From: Lachnospiraceae bacterium
GTDB taxonomy: Bacteria > Bacillota > Clostridia > Lachnospirales > Lachnospiraceae
NCBI GenBank assembly: GCA_910574805.1
Contig: CAJTCV010000011.1
Coordinates: forward strand, 106,785-170,784
Length of the DNA: 64,000 nucleotides
Direction of reading: 5' to 3'
The position numbers and the translations under genes were made by a program. The notes beneath the pieces were generated by a model. The model made no database searches and had not been told where the DNA came from. It was given only the letters and a program-made list of their open reading frames with translations. Below, piece by piece: positions 35,452 through 44,316 of this stretch (within the stretch, counting starts at the first letter, position 1; each line of letters begins with the position of its first letter).

Positions 35452-35504
35452 TTTGGAATATGATTGTTTATAGTATATAGTGATTGGGAAGAAGGAAAAG
35501 TGAG

Positions 35505-36449
35505 TTGGAGCTAATTACAGTTATTATTCCTGTTTACAATGCAGAAAAAACACTGGATAGATGTTTGAAAAGTATAATAAATCAAAGTTACGGAAAATTG
35601 GAAATTTTGATTATAAATGATGGGTCTGTAGATAAAACATTAGACATTTGTGAGGCTTATAAAAAAAGAGATTCGAGAATTAAAATTTTTTGCCAGAAGA
35701 ATAAAGGTGTCTCTGCGGCGAGAAATTTAGGGATTAAGAATGCTTTGGGCAAATATTTAGCTTTTGTGGATGCAGATGATTATGTAGAGGAAGAGATGAT
35801 TGCCTGCCTATATCAAATGTATCAAGATGGAAAGGAAGTCGATCTGGCAATCTGTAATTGCGATATTAGAGTAGAGAAAGGGTATAGTATACCTGAGATA
35901 AAGTGCAAAAAGATTATGTCAAAGGTCCAAACCTTACGTAATATGTTTGGCCCCCAATCAGTACGTGGTTATTTATGGAATAAATTATTTCGAACAGATA
36001 TAGTTAAGAAAAATCGAATAATGTTAGATGAAACAATTTATATAAGTGAAGACTTACTGTTTTGTTGTCAATATGGATTATATATTCGGGAAGCAAGGTA
36101 TACTGACAGGCGCTTGTACCATTATATTATGAGTTTTCAGGGAGCAACATTGGGGAACTATTCCCAAAAAAGATTTACAGAATTTTATGCGTTTAAAAAA
36201 ATAAAGAGTATTTTACACCAAGTAGATGATAAGGATCTACATAATGCATTAGATGCGGAATATATGATCACTTGCATGCGGCTTATGAAGAAAATATTAA
36301 AAATACATCACAGTTTTCGTGTGGAAGAAATGAAATTACTTATAACAGAAATACGGAGTATAGGAGGGGGAATACTATATTCGGACTGGAGTTTGAAATA
36401 TAAAGCACTCTATATCCCGTTGAAAATTTTTAGCAATATTTACAGATAA
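35505..36449 (+). CDS. Family 2 glycosyltransferase
   Basis: A 314-residue GT-A enzyme with LITVIIPVYNAEKTLDRC, EILIINDGSVD, the acceptor loop GVSAARNLGIKNA and the metal motif DADDY near residue 90. A C-terminal EDLLFCC block (about residue 187) is common in capsule GT2 enzymes. I prefer TTG 35505, which follows AGAAGGA by about nine bases and gives the usual N-terminus; a frame start at 35484 would overlap that ribosome site. Donor and linkage are unknown. Confidence 0.88.
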   Translation: MELITVIIPVYNAEKTLDRCLKSIINQSYGKLEILIINDGSVDKTLDICEAYKKRDSRIKIFCQKNKGVSAARNLGIKNALGKYLAFVDADDYVEEEMIACLYQMYQDGKEVDLAICNCDIRVEKGYSIPEIKCKKIMSKVQTLRNMFGPQSVRGYLWNKLFRTDIVKKNRIMLDETIYISEDLLFCCQYGLYIREARYTDRRLYHYIMSFQGATLGNYSQKRFTEFYAFKKIKSILHQVDDKDLHNALDAEYMITCMRLMKKILKIHHSFRVEEMKLLITEIRSIGGGILYSDWSLKYKALYIPLKIFSNIYR

Positions 36450-36471
36450 AATAGGAGGCATAGATGCAAGT

Positions 36472-37578
36472 ATGATTAAAATCGGAATAGATGGGCATAT
36501 GTTGGGGGATCATTCTGGAGGAAATGAAAGTTATTATACGAACATATTAAGAAATATGGATATACCTGACAATATGATTATTTATTTATTTGTAAATAAA
36601 GGAATCGATATTTCGGAATATAAGGAAAAGTTTAAGATTATATATTTTAAAAGTAATAATGCTTTTTTGAGAAACTTTTTGGAATTATCTATATTATGCA
36701 AAAAATTAAAATTGGATTTGCTGCATACTCAGTATTTTATTCCCTTTATCAGACCATGTAAAGTGGTATGCACTATACATGATATTTGTTTTGAACATTT
36801 CAAAAATATTTTTACTAAAAAAGAATATTTTAGACAAAAAATACTGATACCTTATGCTGCGAAGCATTCTGAATATATTTTTACAGTTTCCAATCATGCG
36901 AAAGGAGATATTATAAAGCATTATAATATTTCCGAGGAAAAAGTTATTGTAACATATAATGCTGTTAATAATTCATTCCACAAAATGGGTGGAAAAGAAT
37001 TAGATTCTAATGGATTAAGAAAAAAATTTAAAATAGGAGCAGAAGAATATATATTAAGCGTTTGTAACTTACAACCACGAAAAAATCTTGTTAGACTTAT
37101 CAAGGCCTTTGTTTCAATCAAAAAAGAACAGCCAGAAAGAAAAGAACAATTAGTTATAGTTGGCAAAAGAGCTTGGATGTTCAGTGATATTTTACAAGTA
37201 GCATTAGAAAATTCTAAAGATGTGATTTTTACAGATTATGTTAATGAAAATGATTTAGTGAGATTATACAACGCTGCAAAAGTTTTCATATTTCCATCTT
37301 TTTATGAAGGATTTGGTATTCCGCCACTTGAAGCTATGGCCTGTGGAGTTCCAGTGGGAGTGTCTAATGCTACATCCCTTCCTGAAGTAGTTGGAGATGC
37401 GGGATTATATTTCGATCCCTTTGATTCAAATAATATCAAAGAAGCAATGCTTCGATTATTGGATGATACTAATCTGAGACATTCGCTTATGGATAAAAAT
37501 AGAGATCAGGTGAAACGATTTAATTGGAAAATATCTTCTGAAAAGATATTAGAAACATATTATAAAGCAACTAATTAA
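36472..37578 (+). CDS. Family 4 glycosyltransferase
   Basis: A 368-residue GT4 enzyme of the mannosyltransferase-like type: KIGIDGHMLGDHSGGNESYY at the start, VCTIHDICFEHF, VSNHAKGDI, VCNLQPRKNLVRLI and the donor-site segment FPSFYEGFGIPPLEAMACG with VPVGVSNATSLPEVVGDAG following. This pattern is common in enzymes using GDP-mannose or similar donors, but the sugar is not fixed by sequence. An AT-rich gap of 190 bases with no gene follows (37579-37768). Confidence 0.92.
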   Translation: MIKIGIDGHMLGDHSGGNESYYTNILRNMDIPDNMIIYLFVNKGIDISEYKEKFKIIYFKSNNAFLRNFLELSILCKKLKLDLLHTQYFIPFIRPCKVVCTIHDICFEHFKNIFTKKEYFRQKILIPYAAKHSEYIFTVSNHAKGDIIKHYNISEEKVIVTYNAVNNSFHKMGGKELDSNGLRKKFKIGAEEYILSVCNLQPRKNLVRLIKAFVSIKKEQPERKEQLVIVGKRAWMFSDILQVALENSKDVIFTDYVNENDLVRLYNAAKVFIFPSFYEGFGIPPLEAMACGVPVGVSNATSLPEVVGDAGLYFDPFDSNNIKEAMLRLLDDTNLRHSLMDKNRDQVKRFNWKISSEKILETYYKATN

Positions 37579-37768
37579 GAAATTTTATGCTTGAAAAAGT
37601 AGACTTGATCGAATAAGTATTCAAAAGTGAATAATCCGGGTGGCTTTGAAAAGTAGAAATCCAGCATAGTTGACTATGAAAAACGTTTCAAACAAAAGTA
37701 GCAGTGATGTAGTTATGCTAAGTAGCCATGCAGCAGAGTAAGATAAAATATTAAACCATAATATTAAA
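37579..37768. other. AT-rich intergenic stretch without recognised gene
   Basis: No frame here carries a recognisable protein, and no strong hairpin or promoter is seen. A weak TTGACT lies near 37670 without a good -10. It may be scar sequence from gene replacement inside the polysaccharide core. Confidence 0.4.
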
Positions 37769-39331
37769 ATGAAAGAAGTGCTTATCTTGAAATATTTATA
37801 TGAAAACAGAAGGTCGTATATTAAATTTTTGGGAATTAATCTGATAACAGGTATTCTTATTTATTTGACTTTAATTTCTCAGCAACTGACAAATCATTTT
37901 GATGGTTTATGGAGTGACTCTTTTTATATGGCGGGTTACTGGGAGATTTCCATAGGGCGATGGTTCTGGCCTGTTTTAGATCAGCTGAGATTAGGATACG
38001 CTGCAGACCCATATAATTCGTATCTTACTATATTTTTCTTTGCCGTTGGGAACTTACTGATTACAGATATGTTTTCTATGTGTAAGGGGGGGAAAACATA
38101 TTTTATAAATATTATGATTTTTTCCAGTACAACAATTAGTGCATTCTTATCATACCGGTATATGTCGCCAACATTTGGACTGAGTTATTTGCTTAGTGTT
38201 TGTGCAGTATGGAATCTATATAAAAAACACTCATGGTCCAATTGGTTGTTTGCCAGTATTGCAGTGTGTTTATCGCTTGGATTATATCAGGCAAATTTGG
38301 GATGTGCCTGTTTTTTGGTTAATGTGCTTGTCATGCTTTTGTGCTTGGTGGAAGATGATAATAAGAGTATTTTGATATTTATCATCAGAACGGGAAGTTC
38401 AATAGCCGTAGCATGTATTTCTTATAAAATATTATGGAATTTGGTGATGAAATTTTTTCGAGTGAGTGCATCATCATATAATGGAGCAGCTAATGTATCT
38501 GTTTCTCTTATTATTAAAAGATTACCTGTTCAGATACTGGCTGCATACTCAAAATTTTATACCTATTTTTTTGAAAATATATACAAACACAGTATATTTC
38601 AAACGACGTATATTTATAAGATAATCTTTTTGCTTTTGCTCTTGGTTTTGCTTTGGCAAGGGTATATGCTGCTACAAAAGAAGAAATGGTTAAGATTAAT
38701 AATTTATTTATCAGGAATTATTATTTTACCAATAACATGTAATATAAGTGTACTGCTGGCACCAGAGGCGGGATTTCTGATCCAACAAACTTGTGCAATG
38801 GCGATATTCATACCAGTGATGTTCTGCTTGCTCGATAAGAAATTTCGAGATGTGAAAAATTATAATTGGTTAAAAAGAGTTGTTTTGGGAATAGGGTTTC
38901 TCATTTTGTATGGGAATATATATATGACTGCAATTGACCTGGAAGCTATGTATGAAGGAAAGAATGCATCAGAGAATGTCATGAACCATGTTGTGCAGAC
39001 ATTGATTAATAAAGGGCTATATAATGGGGAAAAACAATATTTTTTTGTAGGGCGAATTAGCAATAATCCTTTATTTAAGACCACCAAATTTTGGAAAGAT
39101 GCAAATACATATGCGCGTTATGGAGAATTTTGGCTTGATATTTCTTGTGTCCATATGGCATATGATGGAATATTACATGATATGGGAATTGGGATGTTAA
39201 TTGGAGATGATAATGTGTGCCGGGATTATATTTCCAACGGCATAATGGAAGATATGCCTGTTTATCCGGAGAGCGGATCAATTATGGATATGGGTGAATA
39301 TGTGCTGGTTAAAATATCAAATGTGTACTAG
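37769..39331 (+). CDS. GtrII-like glucosyltransferase, polytopic membrane protein
   Basis: The 520-residue protein has about ten to twelve hydrophobic segments and an external C-terminal domain of about 110 residues. The first external loop (FDGLWSDSFYMAGYWEISIGRW) carries the acidic and Arg residues typical of the GtrII (glucosyl transferase) family, which adds side-branch sugars from lipid carriers outside the cell. It would modify the polymer of cluster 1. A lipid-linked donor could be supplied by GtrB-like enzymes such as those at 2207 or 54046 (inference). The ribosome site is weak. Confidence 0.75.
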   Translation: MKEVLILKYLYENRRSYIKFLGINLITGILIYLTLISQQLTNHFDGLWSDSFYMAGYWEISIGRWFWPVLDQLRLGYAADPYNSYLTIFFFAVGNLLITDMFSMCKGGKTYFINIMIFSSTTISAFLSYRYMSPTFGLSYLLSVCAVWNLYKKHSWSNWLFASIAVCLSLGLYQANLGCACFLVNVLVMLLCLVEDDNKSILIFIIRTGSSIAVACISYKILWNLVMKFFRVSASSYNGAANVSVSLIIKRLPVQILAAYSKFYTYFFENIYKHSIFQTTYIYKIIFLLLLLVLLWQGYMLLQKKKWLRLIIYLSGIIILPITCNISVLLAPEAGFLIQQTCAMAIFIPVMFCLLDKKFRDVKNYNWLKRVVLGIGFLILYGNIYMTAIDLEAMYEGKNASENVMNHVVQTLINKGLYNGEKQYFFVGRISNNPLFKTTKFWKDANTYARYGEFWLDISCVHMAYDGILHDMGIGMLIGDDNVCRDYISNGIMEDMPVYPESGSIMDMGEYVLVKISNVY

Positions 39332-39365
39332 AAATTATAAATGAGTATTAGTTTGGAGGCATCTG

Positions 39366-40658
39366 ATGAGATCTGTTTATATAAGAAACTTGTATTTGGA
39401 AATATTGAAACGAAAAAAATGGATTGCGTTCTTGAGTGTTCTTTTTATGTTAATCATGAGTGCTGTTGGTTTGAAAAGATATATAGATATTCCGGATGGT
39501 TATACAGAAGAAGAACAATTGAAAGTAACAGAATATGAAGATAATGTGAAAGAATTTGATGCTGCAATTGAAGAATTGGCAGAAAGCCTCAAACTGGCTG
39601 AGCGGCAATTGAAAATTACAAAAGAATATTGTGAGAATTCTATTTATATGCAGCTGGATCCACAGAAAATATATGTATCATCTATTCAGTATGGAGTACA
39701 GACGACAAATTCAGTGGGAAATATTTTAAGTGCCTGTACTGCATATATTAATGACGGCAGTATGAAAGAAGAGCTTTCAGAGAAGCTGGGTGATATACCA
39801 ATAGAGTATCTGAAGGAGATTATCACATGCTCTTCAAGTGGTAATGTACTTACGATATCAGTCATGCATTACAATAAGCAGTCCGCAGAGGAAATAATGG
39901 AAGCAATCACAGAGCAGCTTCAAAGGCAGGTGAAACATATTGAAGACGTTCAAGGTGAATTTACATTAGAAGAGCTGGATGCGACCAGTTATACAAAGGC
40001 AGATGTATCTGTAGTGAATACGCAGAATACGAATTTAAATAATTATAAAAATAATCAGAATAATATGTCAAGTTTAAGAAAAAGTCTTATTGATCAGCGG
40101 AATAACAGAAGAGGATATATAGAGTATAATAAACCAGAGGAACCTGCAGGCGGCAAATCGGTTTCCATAATATTTAAATATCTGATATTTGGAATTATAT
40201 TAGGGGCAGGACTTCCTTTTTCTATAATATGTTTACAATATGTAATCAGTGAAAGAATCAAAAGCGCAAAAGAGTTGTCGGCTTCTGGAATGGCAATATT
40301 GGGCTCTTATCAATCCGCAGAAGAGATCAGAGAAAAAGCAGAAAGAGATGTAATGGACATCCAGTTGTTAGCTGATGAGAAAAATGTGGAGACTCTGTGT
40401 CTTAATATCCTGGGGGAAAGCCTTGGTTTGGAACAATCTGCAGAGGCATTTGCAGGACAGATACAAAGTAAGGGAATCCAAACCTGTCAAATTTGCTCGG
40501 CACAGCAGAACGTAGAAGAATTAAAGAAGTTAATAGATGTTAAAAATTGTATTATGGTGACGGAAATTGGTAATACAACTTATTCACAGGTGGAAGAAAT
40601 GATACAGCTATGTCATAAATTTAACATTGATATATGGGGATGTGTAGTTGTTGGATAG
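39366..40658 (+). CDS. Second Wzz-like chain-length protein with degenerate C-terminus
   Basis: A 430-residue paralogue of the 28991 protein: membrane segments at about 17-34 and 265-290, an external coiled middle containing YCENSIYMQLDPQKIY (compare QKSVIMQLDPNAVY in the first copy), and a cytoplasmic tail. The tail has a kinase-like beta pattern (VETLCLNILGESLG; IMVTEIGNTTYSQVEEM; IDIWGCVVVG) but no P-loop. Two such proteins in one cluster suggest two length classes, or a heteromeric complex. It is AT-rich, whereas the first copy is not, so they probably have different histories. Confidence 0.8.
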   Translation: MRSVYIRNLYLEILKRKKWIAFLSVLFMLIMSAVGLKRYIDIPDGYTEEEQLKVTEYEDNVKEFDAAIEELAESLKLAERQLKITKEYCENSIYMQLDPQKIYVSSIQYGVQTTNSVGNILSACTAYINDGSMKEELSEKLGDIPIEYLKEIITCSSSGNVLTISVMHYNKQSAEEIMEAITEQLQRQVKHIEDVQGEFTLEELDATSYTKADVSVVNTQNTNLNNYKNNQNNMSSLRKSLIDQRNNRRGYIEYNKPEEPAGGKSVSIIFKYLIFGIILGAGLPFSIICLQYVISERIKSAKELSASGMAILGSYQSAEEIREKAERDVMDIQLLADEKNVETLCLNILGESLGLEQSAEAFAGQIQSKGIQTCQICSAQQNVEELKKLIDVKNCIMVTEIGNTTYSQVEEMIQLCHKFNIDIWGCVVVG

Positions 40659-40659
40659 G

Positions 40660-41868
40660 ATGATAGATATCAAAAAAACAGTTAATGCAATAAATAGAAA
40701 TGTATCAGCGCAGTGGTTATTTCTTCTGGCTTTGGCGATTTATCTTACAGGAGCTGTTTTATCATCGACCATGTTTCCGATACCGGGAATCTGTTGGAAA
40801 CTTTGCCGGTTAACAGCAATAGGATTGATCGTATGGAAAGTAGTTCAATTCGACTGCTTTACTATGAGAGAGACAATTTTCATCGCATTTCTTTTTACAA
40901 ACGTATTGCTTGTTAAAGCGGTTGCAGGTTATTCGGAACCTTTATACTGGGCAATATTTTTAACAGGTGCAAAGGATGTGTCGTTTGAGAAAATATTAAA
41001 GTCTTATTTTGTGATTTCTCTTAGCATTATTTTGTTCGCATTTGCAGCTTCCATGCTGGAGGTTATTGAAAATTTACAATATGAAACAGATACTCGGGGG
41101 ATTCGCAATTCTTTTGGTATTATATATCCTACCGATTTTGCAGCACATATTTTTTTTCTCATGCTTGTATTTTTATATTTGAGAAAAGAGAGGGTGAAAA
41201 TTCATAATTATATTATTTGTATGTTCATTACAGTGCTTGTATACCATTTTTGCAAAACGCGGTTGGACAGTATATGCATGGGGTTGTTGATTGTCGGCCA
41301 CATGTTTATTAAATATCGAACAACAGGAAAAAAGTCTGATATTAAAAAAAGAAAGAAATGGTCACTGCCTGTGATATGCGGGATGTGCAGTATGCCAGCT
41401 GGAATGGTTATCATGTGGATCTTGACTAAATTATATGATATGGGAGTTCCTGTTACCTATGATATAGATCGTTTGATTTCTAATCGATTACGTTTGCAAA
41501 GCCATGCAGTGGCAGAATATGGGATTCGGATATTTGGACAGTATATTAAAATGGTCGGAAATGGAGGATCTGAGACGTTGCCTGCTGATTATTTTTTTAT
41601 TGACTGTTCCTATTATTTCATTATATTACAGTATGGACTGGTTTTTGGTGTTTTGGTTTTTGCTGTATATATACTGTGCAGTAAGAAATACAGGCTGGAT
41701 AGTTATTTTCAGTTGGTTATTATGATGATTGCCATAAATTGTATGATTGCTCATCATTTGTTGGAGTTGGCTTATAACCCGTTTGCGTTTGCGTTATTTG
41801 CAAAAGCTTCATATCAGTTGAAAGACAATAAAATATCAGTTAATGGAAGGTTAAATATGCTTTTTTAA
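40660..41868 (+). CDS. Putative polysaccharide polymerase (Wzy type)
   Basis: The 402-residue protein has about ten hydrophobic segments with a large loop (about 265-325) before the last ones, the layout of Wzy polymerases. These rarely share sequence motifs, so the call rests on topology and position after chain-length and transferase genes. A TGTD- or H-rich signature is not evident. The start is uncertain: ATG 40660 lies just past the preceding stop, while TTG 40648 overlaps it. The 3' end overlaps the convergent acyltransferase by 18 bases. Confidence 0.7.
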   Translation: MIDIKKTVNAINRNVSAQWLFLLALAIYLTGAVLSSTMFPIPGICWKLCRLTAIGLIVWKVVQFDCFTMRETIFIAFLFTNVLLVKAVAGYSEPLYWAIFLTGAKDVSFEKILKSYFVISLSIILFAFAASMLEVIENLQYETDTRGIRNSFGIIYPTDFAAHIFFLMLVFLYLRKERVKIHNYIICMFITVLVYHFCKTRLDSICMGLLIVGHMFIKYRTTGKKSDIKKRKKWSLPVICGMCSMPAGMVIMWILTKLYDMGVPVTYDIDRLISNRLRLQSHAVAEYGIRIFGQYIKMVGNGGSETLPADYFFIDCSYYFIILQYGLVFGVLVFAVYILCSKKYRLDSYFQLVIMMIAINCMIAHHLLELAYNPFAFALFAKASYQLKDNKISVNGRLNMLF

Positions 41869-42999
41869 TAATTTGAAGAGGTACTTGCATAGTAAAGGCC
41901 CAGCCAAACCAAATATCACATATACAATTCTACATGCAGGATATGGTTCAAAGCGATACCATGCAGTGTTTTGGAATGCATGAAAATCGAAAGGAATGTT
42001 TAAGATTGATGATTTGGCTAAAACTGCCAACAATAAATTATAAATGTTAAAGAAAAATATATGATGCATCATAATAGTAAATGTATTTTCAGAGATATAA
42101 TTTACAATGGGATAGTTGCCTATGGCGGGCACTAAAAGTTTGGAAATAGTCAGCCAAAAGCAAATACCAGTAATCGATGTCAGCAGGGGTAACCAGCTAT
42201 AATTGGTCAAAAATCCGGACATGGTAGTTAAATCATTAAAATAAATCTGGTCGTTGGTGATATAAATAAGTATAATGTTTATGAACATTGCTGACAAAAT
42301 GGTAAAAAGAGGATAATGGAAATGCTCTTCAATATGTGTCCGAAAAAAATTACCTATGTGATAAAACTGGAGAAAAAATCCTGTTTTTAGAAGTATAAGC
42401 ATGTGAGAATGGTTATATCCATTGCGAGATAGAAATACACATAGTGTACCAAAAGTTACAAACAGGATAGTCATAATATACGGATTCCAAAATCGTGTCA
42501 AACATTTATGAATAAAAGAATAGGAAAGGATCACAAGAAACAATGTGGGCACAAACCAGGAAGGACTGTTAAGTTCAAACATTCCACAATCTAAAAAGGG
42601 ACGTATAAAAAGAGTTTTAAAAGACAGGGACGAACCATAGGTGATTAAATGAGTGCTGCGGAGAACAGATGTCAGAATTCCATAGAAAAGATTCCAAATA
42701 AAAAATGGTATGAGCAATGTATGGGCTTTTCGGAGAATGTACCTGGGTAAATCAGTCGTTTTTTCAGGCGTAAAAAAATATCCAGAAATAAAACAAAACA
42801 TAGGCATAAAAAATGAGTTGTATGGAAAAACACTGGTCATAATACCAAGCCCACTCCAGGCATGAGCGTCAACAACAAATATGATACCCAAGGCGGATAA
42901 AATCATAAACTGCTTATTTGTTTTGGATGAAGTAGTTGACATGGGATCAATGATTCCTTTCGTCGATTTATATTGTAGTAGCCTGAATTTTATTGCCAT
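41851..42999 (-). CDS. Acyltransferase 3 family membrane protein (second copy)
   Basis: The 382-residue protein has about ten hydrophobic segments. Near the N-terminus it reads ILSALGIIFVVDAHAWSG, where the VVDAHAW His is the expected catalytic residue of acyltransferase-3 O-acyltransferases. These move acetyl or similar groups onto extracellular sugars. It follows the other acyltransferase on the same strand, with only two bases between stop and start, so translation is coupled. A shorter start at 42942 is possible. It likely decorates a surface polysaccharide. Confidence 0.8.
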   Translation of the reverse strand: MAIKFRLLQYKSTKGIIDPMSTTSSKTNKQFMILSALGIIFVVDAHAWSGLGIMTSVFPYNSFFMPMFCFISGYFFTPEKTTDLPRYILRKAHTLLIPFFIWNLFYGILTSVLRSTHLITYGSSLSFKTLFIRPFLDCGMFELNSPSWFVPTLFLVILSYSFIHKCLTRFWNPYIMTILFVTFGTLCVFLSRNGYNHSHMLILLKTGFFLQFYHIGNFFRTHIEEHFHYPLFTILSAMFINIILIYITNDQIYFNDLTTMSGFLTNYSWLPLLTSITGICFWLTISKLLVPAIGNYPIVNYISENTFTIMMHHIFFFNIYNLLLAVLAKSSILNIPFDFHAFQNTAWYRFEPYPACRIVYVIFGLAGPLLCKYLFKLLKKHI

Positions 43000-43001
43000 G
43001 A

Positions 43002-44105
43002 TCAGGATTTCCGAACTATAATGAAAGCCTTTAAATAATCCAGTATATGGGCAAACAGGGGACGCCCTTTTTCTATTATAGTATACAATATAATAGAGAA
43101 GATTACCACAATAATGAAAATAAAATTTGTTTTATTCAATTCGGACATTGGAAGTTGAAAATTGTGCATTATATTAAAAACGGAAATATGAATGCAATAT
43201 ACAGGTAAGCTTAATTTCCCAAGAAAACAAAAAAATCTGCATTGTATCCTGGAGGTCAAAGTCTTTCCGGAAAAGGTTAAACTAAGTGAAAGTAAAAATA
43301 ACAGGATTTCTAATGCGTCATAAGGCAAAGAAGTTTTACTTGATATTATGACAACGCTTAAAAAACATCCCAGTTCAGTAAGCGTGAGGAGTCCGGTTCC
43401 AAAAGGAGTATAAGTAAATTTTTTCCACCAAAGGCTTACATAATAAACGCTGCCGCCAATGAGTAATCCGGCCAGGGCCCGTATATCTAACGAAAAGAAT
43501 GTCATACTTTGTTCGTGCCATCCATGGATAGTGCCATCACGTATAATTAAAAAACCATACAGCAGTAAAGGAAAAAAACTGACCAGCCAATAAGAATATC
43601 TTTCTTTAAAATGGATGAACAGATACAGCATGACTGGAAGAGCAACAAGCAATGCGCTAAGATACCATAATTCTTCGGCTATCATATGCGGAGTTGCAAG
43701 GTGCTCTGTTAATGCTGTTCCATATGGCATGATTCCTGTTCCAGGGAGCAATAACAGGCTGACAGGAAGATATAGTAACCATTTAATTATGTCCAGTCCT
43801 CGTAAATGAAACATATATATGGTTAGAAAAGCGTTTAATATGATCTCAACACTTGTATAAGGAAATAATCGTTTGAATTTGTTTATGGTGTAGCGGAGTG
43901 GAAATTCTGCGGTGTTTATGGCACTGTCTTTTTTTTCTGATAAGTGGCGAATGGCAAAATATCCAGAGAGTATAAAAAAGTATTCTACAAATATCCATCC
44001 TGATACAAACAGACTGTTTGCATGAAAAGAGAATATAATATAGGAGGAGACAAAGCGGCATAATTCGATGAAGCTGTTTTTGGTGATTATATTTTTTTTA
44101 TTCAT
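43002..44105 (-). CDS. Acyltransferase 3 family membrane protein
   Basis: This 367-residue protein is the first gene of a minus-strand pair. It has about ten hydrophobic segments and the family start FIELCRFVSSYIIFSFHANS, with the catalytic-type His in FSFHA, then WIFVEYFFILSGYF. O-acetyltransferases of this family modify capsule, lipopolysaccharide or peptidoglycan. CAGGAG lies upstream of the ATG, and a TATAAT promoter is seen further up. Being opposite to cluster 1, it may be a separately controlled decoration step. Confidence 0.85.
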   Translation of the reverse strand: MNKKNIITKNSFIELCRFVSSYIIFSFHANSLFVSGWIFVEYFFILSGYFAIRHLSEKKDSAINTAEFPLRYTINKFKRLFPYTSVEIILNAFLTIYMFHLRGLDIIKWLLYLPVSLLLLPGTGIMPYGTALTEHLATPHMIAEELWYLSALLVALPVMLYLFIHFKERYSYWLVSFFPLLLYGFLIIRDGTIHGWHEQSMTFFSLDIRALAGLLIGGSVYYVSLWWKKFTYTPFGTGLLTLTELGCFLSVVIISSKTSLPYDALEILLFLLSLSLTFSGKTLTSRIQCRFFCFLGKLSLPVYCIHISVFNIMHNFQLPMSELNKTNFIFIIVVIFSIILYTIIEKGRPLFAHILDYLKAFIIVRKS

Positions 44106-44170
44106 AAAAATCTCCTGATTTTAGAGTGTGTTAATTCCTTGAATTGATTATTTGAACGACATTTTATGTT

Positions 44171-44199
44171 ATTATACACGAAAAAAGCATATTTTGAAA
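44171..44199 (-). promoter_or_regulatory. Promoter of the acyltransferase pair
   Basis: On the minus strand a perfect TATAAT is preceded, 17 bases upstream, by TTTCAA, a weak -35 box. Confidence 0.5.
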
Positions 44200-44255
44200 C
44201 TCTAAAAAATATTTTCAGGGAATGCCGACAAATGACGATAATCTGAAAAATTACT

Positions 44256-44284
44256 TTTACGGGTTCCTTAAGGTATGGTATAAT
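44256..44284 (+). promoter_or_regulatory. Promoter of the M6-type peptidase gene
   Basis: TTTACG and a perfect TATAAT are 17 bases apart, about 30 bases before the start. AGGAAAGGA lies between. Confidence 0.65.
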
Positions 44285-44316
44285 AAATAATATTATTTAC
44301 AGGAAAGGATGGTCCA

